Of a DNA stretch of 19,487 nucleotides, positions 1 through 8,326 are shown one piece after another. Position 1 is the stretch's first letter. The number at the start of each line of letters is the position of its first letter. Source of the stretch: Calditrichota bacterium (GTDB taxonomy: Bacteria; Calditrichota; Calditrichia; RBG-13-44-9; J075). The position numbers were made by a program, and so were the translations under genes. Below the pieces are notes generated by a model, which saw only the letters and a program-made list of their open reading frames with translations, had not been told where the DNA came from and ran no database searches. Location of the stretch: contig JAJRYW010000618.1 in the NCBI GenBank assembly GCA_024275555.1, positions 1 through 19,487 of the forward strand. Direction: 5' to 3'.

Positions 1-68
1 AGCACCGGGGGCTCTGGCGCAGATCCTGCACAATCGGCTACAATAAACGTCCCGTTTGCAACCTTTGC

Positions 69-154
69 GGAGAGGTGCGAGAGCGGTTGAATCGGGCGGT
101 CTCGAAAACCGTTGACCCCTCTGGGGTCCGTGGGTTCGAATCCCACCCTCTCCG
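69..154 (+). tRNA. tRNA-Ser (anticodon CGA)
   Basis: The gene folds as a class II tRNA. The acceptor stem GGAGAGG (69-75) pairs with CCTCTCC (147-153), and G154 is the discriminator base. The anticodon loop CTCGAAA gives anticodon CGA, which reads UCG serine codons. A long variable arm (GACCCC/GGGGTC) is typical of tRNA-Ser. The T arm GTGGG-TTCGAAT-CCCAC is perfect. The 3' CCA is not encoded, since CTG follows the discriminator. A -10-like TACAAT lies at 39-44, but I see no good -35 box. A terminator-like hairpin follows at 174-216. The antisense strand carries an open frame that is only the mirror of this tRNA and is not a gene. Confidence 0.96.
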
Positions 155-173
155 CTGGTTAAGTTGTTTGTAA

Positions 174-216
174 ACAGGGCTTTGGCAACGGTGATAATGG
201 GTTGTCAAAGCCCTGT
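174..216 (+). terminator. Terminator-like hairpin after tRNA-Ser
   Basis: ACAGGGCTTTGGCAA (174-188) pairs with TTGTCAAAGCCCTGT (202-216), giving 15 bp with one mismatch around a 13-nt loop. GTGTTTT follows directly. The position 20 bases past the tRNA and the downstream T-rich run fit a Rho-independent terminator for the tRNA transcript. The T run is interrupted by a G, so efficiency is uncertain. Confidence 0.6.
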
Positions 217-260
217 GTGTTTTGGGTGATATGGCCCATTTCCGGCCAATTGTGGCCAAA

Positions 261-283
261 TTGGTACACAGTTTGGTGCACAG
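261..283. repeat. Short tandem direct repeat beside tRNA-Ser
   Basis: TTGGTACACAG (261-271) is repeated with one difference as TTGGTGCACAG (273-283). Just upstream, GGCCAA occurs twice within 245-260. Short direct repeats next to a tRNA can be arm-type integrase sites or the scar of an integrated element, but no integrase gene or second tRNA 3' end is visible in the window, so this meaning is only a possibility. Confidence 0.4.
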
Positions 284-315
284 TAAAAGACTAATCTGTC
301 TTATAGGCGCGGGAA

Positions 316-411
316 TTATAGAGGCGTGAATTAATCCGCGAATATAGATTGGCCCGGTAGCCGCATTCCGGAGAACCGGCGGTTTACTCGGGTTAATTCA
401 CGTCTCTGTAA
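316..411 (+). repeat. Palindromic ~96-bp repeat element, copy 1
   Basis: The ends TTATAGAGGCGTGAA (316-330) and TTCACGTCTCTGTAA (397-411) are inverted repeats with two mismatches. The asymmetric interior is GC-rich and can fold further. The reverse complement of 14528-14623 aligns over the full 96 bases without gaps, with about ten mismatches by eye, so this is a dispersed repeat, possibly a MITE-like or REP-like non-autonomous element. A degenerate extra copy of the end, CTTATAGGCGCGGGAA, lies immediately upstream at 300-315 (13 of 16 identical). It contains no coding frame. I see no target-site duplication. Confidence 0.75.
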
Positions 412-776
412 ATAACAAACCTTCTTTTTCCGTTCTGCCGGAAAGGGGCGGTTAATGGCCTGATGCGCACTCCATCTTCACGGTGAACTTTGGGGTGTAC
501 TGCGGTCAAAGAGCGGCCATTGCCTGTGAACCGGTTTTACAAGGGAACTCCTTCCCGCCTGCAAAAATCTCAATAAAATTCTACAGACAACCCCACTCTT
601 TGACGATAGTCATAAGCTCATAAGTAGGTTTGTTCGAGAGAAACCGGGTGAAAAGATTGTGGCACCGGTACCTTTAAGGATGGCTTTAGTATGGTCCAGG
701 GGAATAGACGAAAACCGCATCTGAAAAAATCACCCTTATTCATTGATAAAGTTACCCCCAAACTTAGTTGCTGACT
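412..776 (+). other. Gene-free leader upstream of the propeller kinase
   Basis: I see no credible coding frame here. The region holds a few possible structures: AATGGCC (454-460) can pair with GGCCATT (515-521), TTCAC-G-GTGAA is a small hairpin at 477-487, GGTTT/AAACC pair at 627-631 and 641-645, and CCGGGTG (644-650) can pair imperfectly with CACCGG (663-668). CATAAG is repeated at 611 and 619. It could be a structured 5' leader, but it does not match any riboswitch consensus I recall. No clear sigma-70 promoter or Shine-Dalgarno stands out before the kinase start. Confidence 0.35.
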
Positions 777-3700
777 ATGATGCCGTTAACCCCGCGAAAA
801 ATATTTTTTCTGGCATTATTCCTGGCAATCCTCTTTCAAGCGGGAGGATATGCCCAGCGTTACTATGTTAAAAATTATAATGTTCAGCATGGGCTGGTGC
901 AATCCCAGGTTATTTCCATGGTGCAGGATGACCAGGGATATCTCTGGTTGGGAACCCTGGGCGGTCTTTCCCGGTTCGACGGATTCGAATTCACCAATTA
1001 CACTCGTCGCGACGGTCTGGCCAGCCTGAGTATTTATTGCAGCCTCAAGGATAGGCAGGGGCGGATCTGGTTTGGGCATGATAAAGGACGAATTACCCGT
1101 TATGATCCGGTCTCCGGGGTGCTGGAAACGCCGCCGGATTTCCCTCCTTTGCCGGAATTCGACCTTACCTGCATTTTCGAGGACCGGCGCGGGCAACTCT
1201 GGTTTGGCGCCCAGGGCGCCGGCGCGATCAGGTTCGACGGCCGGCAACTATACCATTACACCCGGGCCGGCGGAGTAACCGATTCCGTGGTTTACGACAT
1301 CTGCCAGCCTGCTCCGAATGAAATATGGCTGGCGGGCTCCCTGGGCATCCAGGTATTCGATTCTTCCGGAGTTTTTGTAAAGCGCTTAAATCCCGAGCTG
1401 TTGAAAGATGCTACGATTACCTCGCTGCGGGCGGATTCCTATGGAAATGTATGGATTGGAACCTGGGAGGGGAAATGCCTGAGAGCGGTTGTCCAGGCCT
1501 CCGGAGAATATGTTTTTGAAGAGATCCCCTATACCGGCCCGGAGAAGGCAGCCCGGAATACTATCCTCAGTATTTATATTGATCACGACCGGAATGTCTG
1601 GCTGTCTACCTCTGCCAGCGGCGCCTGGCGGTTGAGTTTGGATGAGCAGGGCAAAGCCGTTACGGATGTGTTGCATCTCTCCGAGGCCCAGGGGTTAAAT
1701 GTTTCCAACGTAAATTCTGTTTTACAGGACCGGGAAGGGAATTACTGGTTTGCCACCTCCGGGGGCGGGGTGGGCCGCTTCCGGGATGAACGGCTGCGCT
1801 TATATGGCCGTTCTTCCGGATTGACCAACGAGGTGGTCTGGGCGATCCACCAGGATAAACAGGGGCAGTATTGGATCGGGAACGAAAAGGGCCTCACGAA
1901 ACTGAGTCCCATTCCGGGTCTCTCGCACGAATATGTAGCCCGGCCGGCAGCCGGGGTGCAGGGAGAGGTGGTCTATGCGGTCAAGGAAGACCGGCAGGGA
2001 AAACTCTGGCTGGCATTTCCCCAGTCAGGCCTGAAGCTCTTTGATCCCCTAACCGGCCGGCTTATGGAGTTCCCCGACCGGGAACATCTTCCGGCCCCCA
2101 GTGTGCATGATGTTGTGGCCGATCGCCAGGGAAATTTATGGCTGGCCTCCTATTCATACGGCCTGGTAAAGTGCAGCCCGGATGGACAGGTGCTGAAGGT
2201 CTACACCACCGCAGACGGGTTAAGCAGCAATTATATCTACACTCTTTTTGTAGACAAAGACAACGTGCTCTGGATCGGCACAGACGGCGGATCGGTAACG
2301 CGGTTTGACGGCCGGCAATTTTCAACCCTGGGCCCCGCGGAAGGACTGGCGGCTTATTCCATAATTTCCTTTGCCCAGGACGATTCGGGCAACATCTGGA
2401 TGGCCAGCCCGGATAATGGCCTGTATCGTTATGATGGTCAAAATTTTCTCAGGTTTAGCGGGGAGGAAGGGCTCTCCTCAGACTTGATTTACGGAATTAC
2501 GGTGCAGGACGCCCGCCATCTGCTGGTGTGCACCGGCAGCGGGGCAGACTTGTTTGACCTGTCCACTATGAAGGTTTGCCAAACGGACATCTTCTCCGGA
2601 ATCGAGGGGCTGGAACTTAACCAAAATGCCATTTATCGCGATTCCCGGGGCAGTTTGTGGTTCGGGAGTATTATGGGCGCCCTGGAATACCGCCCCGACG
2701 AGATTCGTGAAAATAAAATTCCGCCTCAAGTCTATCTCCGCGATGTACGGCTTTACCTGGAAAAGACCCCGCTGGCCAGGCAGGCGCGTTTTTCTTATAA
2801 AGAGAATTACCTCAGCTTTGATTATACCGGGATCAATCTCACCGCCCCGGAAGAAATTCGTTTTCGTTATATGCTGGAAGGGTTTGATGAAGACTGGTCG
2901 CCGGAAACTCCCCAGCGCACCGCTACCTACTCCAAGCTTCCCCCGGGAAAATATACCTTTAAAGTCCGGGCAAGGAATGCCGCCGGACTATGGTCTCCCG
3001 AGACAGCCGCATATTCGTTCGAAATTACCCCGCCATTATGGGCAACCTGGTGGTTCCGGCTGCTGGTGGTAATACTGACCGGCGGCCTGGGATATCTTGG
3101 GCTGCGCTCCCGCCTGAAAAAAATTGAACGGCATCAAAAAGAGTTGGAAATAAAAGTTAAAGAGCGCACCTGCGAATTAGAAGCTCAAAAAGCCCAGGTG
3201 GAGCAGACTCTGGAAGCGTTGCAGGTGAGCGAGGCTAAATTCCGGCAATATACGGAAAACTCCCGGGCGGCTATCTTTATCCAGTCGGATGAAAAATTCC
3301 GCTATCTAAATCCCCTGGCGGCAGAGATCCTCGGCGACTCGATTGAAAACCTGCTCGATCAGAACATCATGCAGTTTATCCATCCGGATAGCCTTGAGTT
3401 GGTGCAACAACAAGCCGAACGGCGGCTGCAGGGCGATCAAGGCTATTTCCGTTATGAGATCAAGATTATTTCCCGGCAGGGACGGACGCGCTGGATGGAT
3501 TTTTCCACCTGCACCATCGACTACCAGGGAGAATTGGGGATTTTGGCCACCGCTTTCGACATCACCGAGCGGAAGATTGCCGAAGAGGCCCTGGCAGAGC
3601 GTGAAGCCCAGTTGCGCACCCTGATCAACGCTATGCCGGATTTTGTCTGTTTTAAAGATCACCAGGGGCGTTGGCTGGAAGCCAATCGTTTTGCGGTAGA

Positions 3701-5495
3701 GTTGTTCCAATTGGAAGGGGTGGAATACCACGGGCGCACCGATCTGGAATTAGCCGACTACTCCCGGTCGCTTCGGGAGTTGGCCGCCCGCTGGCAGGAG
3801 TGCGATCAGCAAGCCTGGCGTGATGAGCAGATTTCCCGGAGCGAGGAAACCATAACCGGCCCCGAGGGCCGCCCGCGTATTTTTGAGGTTACCAAAGTGC
3901 CCATCTTTTTCCCGGACGGCAGCCGCCAGGCCCTGGTGGTGATCGGTCGCGATATCACCGACCATAAAAAGGCGGAACAGGCGCTGATGGCCGAAAAGGA
4001 AAAACTGGATATTACTCTCAGTTCCCTGGTAGAAGGAGTCATCACAACCGACGCCGAGGGGCGGATTGTGCTGATGAATCCCTTTGCCCGGAGCATTACC
4101 GGATGCCGGCAGCCTCCCCTGGGACAAGCGCTGGAAGACTATGTGCAGATGATCGATGAAGAGGACGGCGTTTCCCACCCATTGCCCTTGTCAAGCCGGG
4201 CTGCCGATGAGCCCTCGGTTACCCAGGCCGAATCGCTTTTTTATTTTCCCCGCAGCGGGCAAAAGGTGAAGGTGGCCTATAGCATCGCCTCCCTTTGCGG
4301 CGACGTCCGCCGGTGCGGCGGCTCCGTACTGGTTTTTGAAGATATAACCGAAAAGAAAAAACTGGAAAACGAAGCCTTCCGGGCCCAAAAATTGGAATCA
4401 ATCGGAATGCTGGCCGGGGGAATCGCTCATGATTTCAATAATATTTTAACGGCTATTTTGGGGAACATCGCCCTCTCGCGGATGGACGTTGAGGAGAACA
4501 GTAAAGCTTTTCGCTGGCTGGGGGATGCCGAGAACGCCATCTCCCGGGCCAAAAGCTTAACCCAGCAGCTTTTAACTTTTTCCCGGGGAGGCGCGCCGGT
4601 AATTAGCGACGTATCCATTGCCGAAATGATTACCCAAACAGTGGATTTTGTCCTTCGGGGCGCCAATGTGAACTGTGATTATGATCTTGCCGAAGACCTT
4701 TGGGGGGCCAAGGTAGATGCAGACCAGATCAGCCAGGTGCTCAACAACCTGGTGCTCAACGCCCAGCAGGCCATGCCCGAAGGGGGCCGGATTAAAATCA
4801 GCGCCCGGAACCTGGTGGTCGATCGCGACCAGTGTATTCCCCTGGAGCCGGGAAACTATGTGTGCATCTGTGTGGCAGACCAGGGGGTGGGTATCCCGGC
4901 TAAGTACCTGACCAAGATTTTTGATCCCTACTTTACCACCAAACACTCCGGCAGCGGCCTGGGCTTAGCCACGGTTTACTCGATTGTTCAAAAACACCAC
5001 GGTTATATTTCCGTGGAATCGGAATTGAATAAAGGGGCCCGTTTTTACCTCTATTTGCCTGCTGTTTCCCTGGCGAAGCCCGCCGCGCCGGCAGAAGAAT
5101 CCCGGCCGTTAATTGAGAAAGGGTCCGCCCGGCTCTTGCTGATGGACGATGACCCTTCGGTGCGCGATACTATGGGCCAGTTGCTTACCCATTTGGGATA
5201 CCAGGTGGATTTTGCCCGGGACGGGGGAGAGGCGCTGAAAAAATATCGCCGGGCCTACCGCAATGGCAATCCGTTTGATCTGGTTATCATGGACCTGACC
5301 ATCCCGGGAGGCATGGGCGGCAAAGAGGCCGTCAAGCATCTGATCGAATTAGACCCCCAGGCCAAAGCCGTGGTTTCCAGCGGCTACAGCAATGACGAGG
5401 TGATGTCCCACTACCAGGATTACGGCTTTAAAGGTATCATCAAAAAACCCTTCCGGCTGGATGAAATCAGCCAGGTGGTCAAAAAGCTGGTGTGA
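777..5495 (+). CDS. Reg_prop/Y_Y_Y hybrid histidine kinase with three PAS domains and a receiver
   Basis: A membrane hybrid sensor kinase of 1572 residues from ATG 777; ATG 780 and TTG 768 are alternative starts and no Shine-Dalgarno decides. Order seen: signal peptide (about 1-27, ending YAQ); about 14 Reg_prop blades with recurring LW-G motifs (about 50-640), enough for two seven-bladed propellers; Y_Y_Y domain (about 671-757); one membrane helix (about 758-778); coiled coil; PAS domains at about 821-932, 944-1061 and 1076-1190; HisKA with the phospho-acceptor H1218 in GGIAHDFNN; HATPase_c (about 1305-1430) with N, G1 and GLGL motifs; C-terminal receiver with DDD and phospho-acceptor D1506. 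The family senses ligands, often saccharides in Bacteroidota, in the periplasm and signals by phosphorelay. Unlike classical Bacteroidota versions it ends in a receiver with no AraC domain. It converges on the minus-strand cluster. Its ligand is unknown. Confidence 0.93.
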   Translation: MMPLTPRKIFFLALFLAILFQAGGYAQRYYVKNYNVQHGLVQSQVISMVQDDQGYLWLGTLGGLSRFDGFEFTNYTRRDGLASLSIYCSLKDRQGRIWFGHDKGRITRYDPVSGVLETPPDFPPLPEFDLTCIFEDRRGQLWFGAQGAGAIRFDGRQLYHYTRAGGVTDSVVYDICQPAPNEIWLAGSLGIQVFDSSGVFVKRLNPELLKDATITSLRADSYGNVWIGTWEGKCLRAVVQASGEYVFEEIPYTGPEKAARNTILSIYIDHDRNVWLSTSASGAWRLSLDEQGKAVTDVLHLSEAQGLNVSNVNSVLQDREGNYWFATSGGGVGRFRDERLRLYGRSSGLTNEVVWAIHQDKQGQYWIGNEKGLTKLSPIPGLSHEYVARPAAGVQGEVVYAVKEDRQGKLWLAFPQSGLKLFDPLTGRLMEFPDREHLPAPSVHDVVADRQGNLWLASYSYGLVKCSPDGQVLKVYTTADGLSSNYIYTLFVDKDNVLWIGTDGGSVTRFDGRQFSTLGPAEGLAAYSIISFAQDDSGNIWMASPDNGLYRYDGQNFLRFSGEEGLSSDLIYGITVQDARHLLVCTGSGADLFDLSTMKVCQTDIFSGIEGLELNQNAIYRDSRGSLWFGSIMGALEYRPDEIRENKIPPQVYLRDVRLYLEKTPLARQARFSYKENYLSFDYTGINLTAPEEIRFRYMLEGFDEDWSPETPQRTATYSKLPPGKYTFKVRARNAAGLWSPETAAYSFEITPPLWATWWFRLLVVILTGGLGYLGLRSRLKKIERHQKELEIKVKERTCELEAQKAQVEQTLEALQVSEAKFRQYTENSRAAIFIQSDEKFRYLNPLAAEILGDSIENLLDQNIMQFIHPDSLELVQQQAERRLQGDQGYFRYEIKIISRQGRTRWMDFSTCTIDYQGELGILATAFDITERKIAEEALAEREAQLRTLINAMPDFVCFKDHQGRWLEANRFAVELFQLEGVEYHGRTDLELADYSRSLRELAARWQECDQQAWRDEQISRSEETITGPEGRPRIFEVTKVPIFFPDGSRQALVVIGRDITDHKKAEQALMAEKEKLDITLSSLVEGVITTDAEGRIVLMNPFARSITGCRQPPLGQALEDYVQMIDEEDGVSHPLPLSSRAADEPSVTQAESLFYFPRSGQKVKVAYSIASLCGDVRRCGGSVLVFEDITEKKKLENEAFRAQKLESIGMLAGGIAHDFNNILTAILGNIALSRMDVEENSKAFRWLGDAENAISRAKSLTQQLLTFSRGGAPVISDVSIAEMITQTVDFVLRGANVNCDYDLAEDLWGAKVDADQISQVLNNLVLNAQQAMPEGGRIKISARNLVVDRDQCIPLEPGNYVCICVADQGVGIPAKYLTKIFDPYFTTKHSGSGLGLATVYSIVQKHHGYISVESELNKGARFYLYLPAVSLAKPAAPAEESRPLIEKGSARLLLMDDDPSVRDTMGQLLTHLGYQVDFARDGGEALKKYRRAYRNGNPFDLVIMDLTIPGGMGGKEAVKHLIELDPQAKAVVSSGYSNDEVMSHYQDYGFKGIIKKPFRLDEISQVVKKLV

Positions 5496-5528
5496 GGAAT
5501 AACGAAGCCGGTGTGCATCTGTCCCCCC

Positions 5529-5957
5529 TTACGGGAGTTCCGAGAGGCTCCAATACATGCGAATCGTTCGTACCGTTTCTACAAATTGCAGATAATCTAC
5601 CGGTTTGATCATATATCCTGCCACGCCCAGGTTGTAGGTGCCAATACGGTCTTGTTCCGTTTTGGAGGTGGTCAGTACAATCACCGGAATCCGGCGCAGG
5701 TTTTCATCATTCTTGACAACCTTTAGAAACTCAAGGCCGTTCATCTTCGGCATGTTTAAATCCAACAGGATGATACACGGTTTAGGCGCCCCGGGGCTTT
5801 GCAGGTACTGCAATGCTTCTTCGCCATTCTTGACAATCTGCAACGGGTTGGACACATTCAGGTCGCGAAAGGCTCGCTTTACCGTCATGGCGTCAACACG
5901 GTCATCTTCAACTAATAAGATGGGTTTGTTGTCTTTCATGAATTGCTCCCATTTCAT
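5529..5957 (-). CDS. Single-domain response regulator, Rcp1 type (second of pair)
   Basis: A 142-residue CheY-like receiver without output domain. Visible residues are the acidic pair D18/D19, phospho-acceptor D66 in ILLDLNMP, T96/T97 and K118 in MIKPV. The C-terminal extension with TVRTIRMYW is typical of the Rcp1 group that partners phytochrome-like or other sensor kinases. It should take phosphate from a cytoplasmic kinase domain, most simply those encoded upstream. ATG 5957 has AGGAGA five bases before it. A second ATG at 5939 also has GGGAG in front and aligns with the first residue of the sister regulator at 7901-8326, so the true start may be 5939 (136 residues). It is the last gene of the minus-strand cluster, 43 bases after the hybrid kinase, and converges with the propeller kinase across only 33 bases. 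Confidence 0.93.
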   Translation of the reverse strand: MKWEQFMKDNKPILLVEDDRVDAMTVKRAFRDLNVSNPLQIVKNGEEALQYLQSPGAPKPCIILLDLNMPKMNGLEFLKVVKNDENLRRIPVIVLTTSKTEQDRIGTYNLGVAGYMIKPVDYLQFVETVRTIRMYWSLSELP

Positions 5958-6000
5958 ACATTCTCCTAAACAGTCGCCTGTGCTGACCTTGTTTTTCGGT

Positions 6001-7863
6001 TTAAATTTCGGACAAGGTTCGGCTTAACGTTTTGATATCGAATGGTTTGACCAGGCAAGCACTGAAACCGTACTCCCGGTAGTTGGCCATAACCGGATCG
6101 TCCGAATAGCCGCTCATCACTACGATGCGCAGGTTCGGATCAAGTTTGCGCAGCCTGGCAATGGCCTCTTTTCCGCCCATGCTTCCCGGCACCGTTAAAT
6201 CCAGCATGACCAGGTTAAAGGGCTCATTTTGCTGAAGATGTTTCTGAATGGTTTGCAGGGCCTCGTAACCGTCTTTGGTGCATTGAACATGGTATCCCAG
6301 CCTGGTCAGCATTTGCCTGGTAATATCCAGAATATACTCCTCATCGTCCATCACCAGGATGCGGCCTTGCCCCCGGACCAGGCAGGATTTACTTTTTTTC
6401 TCGTGCAACTTCTTGCCCGGTTTGGCGGGCAGGTAGATAGTAAAGGTGCTCCCCCGGCCCAGCTCGGAATTTACCGTGATTGTTCCGTCGTGCTTTTTGA
6501 TGATTGAATAACAGGTGGCCAAACCTAAGCCATTCCCGTTCTTCTTGGTGGTGAAATAGGGGTCGAAGATTTGTTTTAAATTTTGGGCGGAGATGCCGGT
6601 TCCTTCGTCCTGTACGGCGATTTTGACATAGGCGCCCGGGGGCAGTAAAATGTCATTCTTTTCCAGCTCGATGTTTTCAATGGATAAATCAATTGTGCCG
6701 CCCTCCGGCATGGCCTGGATCGCGTTAATGACCAGGTTGTTGATCACCTGGCTGATTTGGCCGGTATCGACTTCAACCAGCCATACGTTTTCCGGAACCC
6801 GGAAATTGATGCTGACGTTGCTTCCCCGGGCCACAAACTCGCCGGTTTCCAGGACCAGATCGGCAATCGAGGCGTTTTTCTTTATCGGCGCGCCTCCTTT
6901 GGCAAAGGTGAGCAGTTGTTGAGTTAAATCCCTGGTTTGCTCCGAGGCTTTGAGGGCTTCCTCCATATAGCGGCTGATAGGACTTTCAGTGTCGGAGAAT
7001 ATCATTGCCATGGAAATGTTGCCTATGATAGCAGTTAAAATATTGTTAAAGTCATGAGCAATACCGCCGGCTAAAATCCCCAGCGATTCCAATTTCTGGT
7101 TTTTTTGCAGTTCCTCTTCAAGCCGCTTTCGTTCGGTAATATCATTGGCGACGCCAATCATGTGGCTCGGCTCTCCATTGTCATCATAAATAAGCGATGT
7201 GGAAAGGAAAATCGGGAAATCTTCGCCGTTTTTACGGCGGTTCAGCACTTCCCCCTGCCAGCCCCCGGCCAGGGTGCGGGGGCGGATTTCCGCAACCAAC
7301 TCGGGCGGGTTGCTCTCGGCATGAATTATCTGAATGTTTTTGCCCAAAAGTTCCTCTGCCGAAAAGCCGTAGGTTTTCAGGAAGGCGTCATTAACAAAGA
7401 CAATCCGGTCTTCCAGGTAGGTTATGCAGACCAGTTCGTTGACGCTCTTGAGGGCTTGAGAGAGAATACGGTACTGTTTATCCGCTTCTTTGTGATGGAT
7501 GGCGTTTCCCAGGGTGACCGGTAAAATTTTAAGGTAATTGCGCTCCGGATCTTTGATCAGGTAATCGTAGGCGCCCTGGCGCATGGCTTTTACGGCGGTT
7601 TCCTCGTCCCCGGCCCCGGTGGTAATGATGACCGGAATATCTGTGGAGTGGTTGAGAATGTCGAAAGCATTTCCATCATTCAAATTGAAATCGGAGATAA
7701 TCACATCGCAGCGGCCGGCAGACAGAAAGCGACGGGCCTCTTCAATACTGGTGACAATCTGATATTGGTATTGGGCGGCTTCCTGTTTCATCAAACGCTT
7801 AAAAGCCATTTGATCAACCAGATCATCCTCAATATACAGTATAAATTTTTTAGAAGTATCCAT
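6001..7863 (-). CDS. Soluble hybrid histidine kinase, REC-PAS-HisKA-HATPase-REC
   Basis: A cytoplasmic 620-residue phosphorelay protein with no membrane segment. Domains: receiver 1 (about 5-120; phospho-acceptor D58, K104 in YLIKD); PAS (about 130-245); HisKA with H270 in GGIAHDFNN; HATPase_c (about 365-480; N box around 375, FDPYFTTK, GNGLGLAT); receiver 2 (about 500-620; DD506-507, D555 in MLDLTVPG, K606). The N-terminal receiver probably takes phosphate from another kinase, such as that at 8295-10064, and controls this one. ATG 7863 was chosen because AGGGG lies seven to eight bases upstream; the frame extends to a TTG at 7893 but without a better ribosome site. From HisKA to the end it resembles the propeller kinase at 777-5495 closely, showing a shared module. 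It sits between the two Rcp1-type regulators, 37 bases after the first. Confidence 0.93.
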   Translation of the reverse strand: MDTSKKFILYIEDDLVDQMAFKRLMKQEAAQYQYQIVTSIEEARRFLSAGRCDVIISDFNLNDGNAFDILNHSTDIPVIITTGAGDEETAVKAMRQGAYDYLIKDPERNYLKILPVTLGNAIHHKEADKQYRILSQALKSVNELVCITYLEDRIVFVNDAFLKTYGFSAEELLGKNIQIIHAESNPPELVAEIRPRTLAGGWQGEVLNRRKNGEDFPIFLSTSLIYDDNGEPSHMIGVANDITERKRLEEELQKNQKLESLGILAGGIAHDFNNILTAIIGNISMAMIFSDTESPISRYMEEALKASEQTRDLTQQLLTFAKGGAPIKKNASIADLVLETGEFVARGSNVSINFRVPENVWLVEVDTGQISQVINNLVINAIQAMPEGGTIDLSIENIELEKNDILLPPGAYVKIAVQDEGTGISAQNLKQIFDPYFTTKKNGNGLGLATCYSIIKKHDGTITVNSELGRGSTFTIYLPAKPGKKLHEKKSKSCLVRGQGRILVMDDEEYILDITRQMLTRLGYHVQCTKDGYEALQTIQKHLQQNEPFNLVMLDLTVPGSMGGKEAIARLRKLDPNLRIVVMSGYSDDPVMANYREYGFSACLVKPFDIKTLSRTLSEI

Positions 7864-7900
7864 ATCTAACCCCTGGGGTCCGCCAAATCCCAAACGAACA

Positions 7901-8326
7901 TCATGCTGAATCCTTAAAAGGGTATTCGCTGAGCGTCCAATAAATTTTTATTGTACGAACGGTCTCTAAAAATTGAATGTAATCAACCGGTTTAATCATA
8001 TAGCCTGCAACGCTCAGGTTGAAGGAGGTATATTTATCCTGTTCATCGCGTGAAGTGGTTAACACAACAACCGGGATGCTCTTCAGTTGTGCATCCTGTT
8101 TAATAATATTGAGAAATTCCAGCCCGTTCATCCTGGGCATATTAATATCCAGCAGGATAATAAATGGTTTTTCCCGGTCGGGATCGCGGAGATAGTTTAG
8201 CGCCTCTTCGCCGTTGCCGGCAAGATGAAGCGGATTGCTTACCCGCAGTTCTTTCAACGCGCGTTTTACGGTTAAGGCGTCCACGCGGTCGTCTTCAACT
8301 AACAGGATTGGTTTGTGTGTATACAT
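7901..8326 (-). CDS. Single-domain response regulator, Rcp1 type (first of pair)
   Basis: A 141-residue CheY-like receiver with acidic residues E11-D12-D13, phospho-acceptor D60 in ILLDINMP, the LTTS switch motif and lysine in MIKPV. The Rcp1-type end TVRTIKIYW follows. About two thirds of residues match the regulator at 5529-5957 by eye, so the two arose by duplication. The start ATG lies inside the end of the HAMP kinase gene, overlapping it by 32 bases in another frame. Such overlap points to translational coupling and makes that kinase the most likely phosphodonor. The ribosome site (AGGGA, nine to ten bases upstream) is weak, consistent with coupling. No output domain is present. Confidence 0.94.
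   Translation of the reverse strand: MYTHKPILLVEDDRVDALTVKRALKELRVSNPLHLAGNGEEALNYLRDPDREKPFIILLDINMPRMNGLEFLNIIKQDAQLKSIPVVVLTTSRDEQDKYTSFNLSVAGYMIKPVDYIQFLETVRTIKIYWTLSEYPFKDSA

Noticed and set aside
38..259. Minus-strand frame containing RGWDSNPRTPEGSTVF
   Set aside because: It is the antisense of tRNA-Ser; this kind of peptide is a familiar false protein call.
69..411. Genomic-island attachment site at tRNA-Ser
   Set aside because: I found no second copy of the tRNA 3' end and no integrase gene in the window, so an att site is not supported; only the short direct repeat at 261-283 is kept, with low confidence.
611..700. Riboswitch in the kinase leader
   Set aside because: Small stems can be drawn, but the conserved cores of the classes I know (c-di-GMP, cobalamin, fluoride, THF and others) are not there.
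7864..7893. TTG start extending the soluble hybrid kinase by ten residues
   Set aside because: ATG 7863 has a better-placed ribosome site and begins right before the receiver domain.
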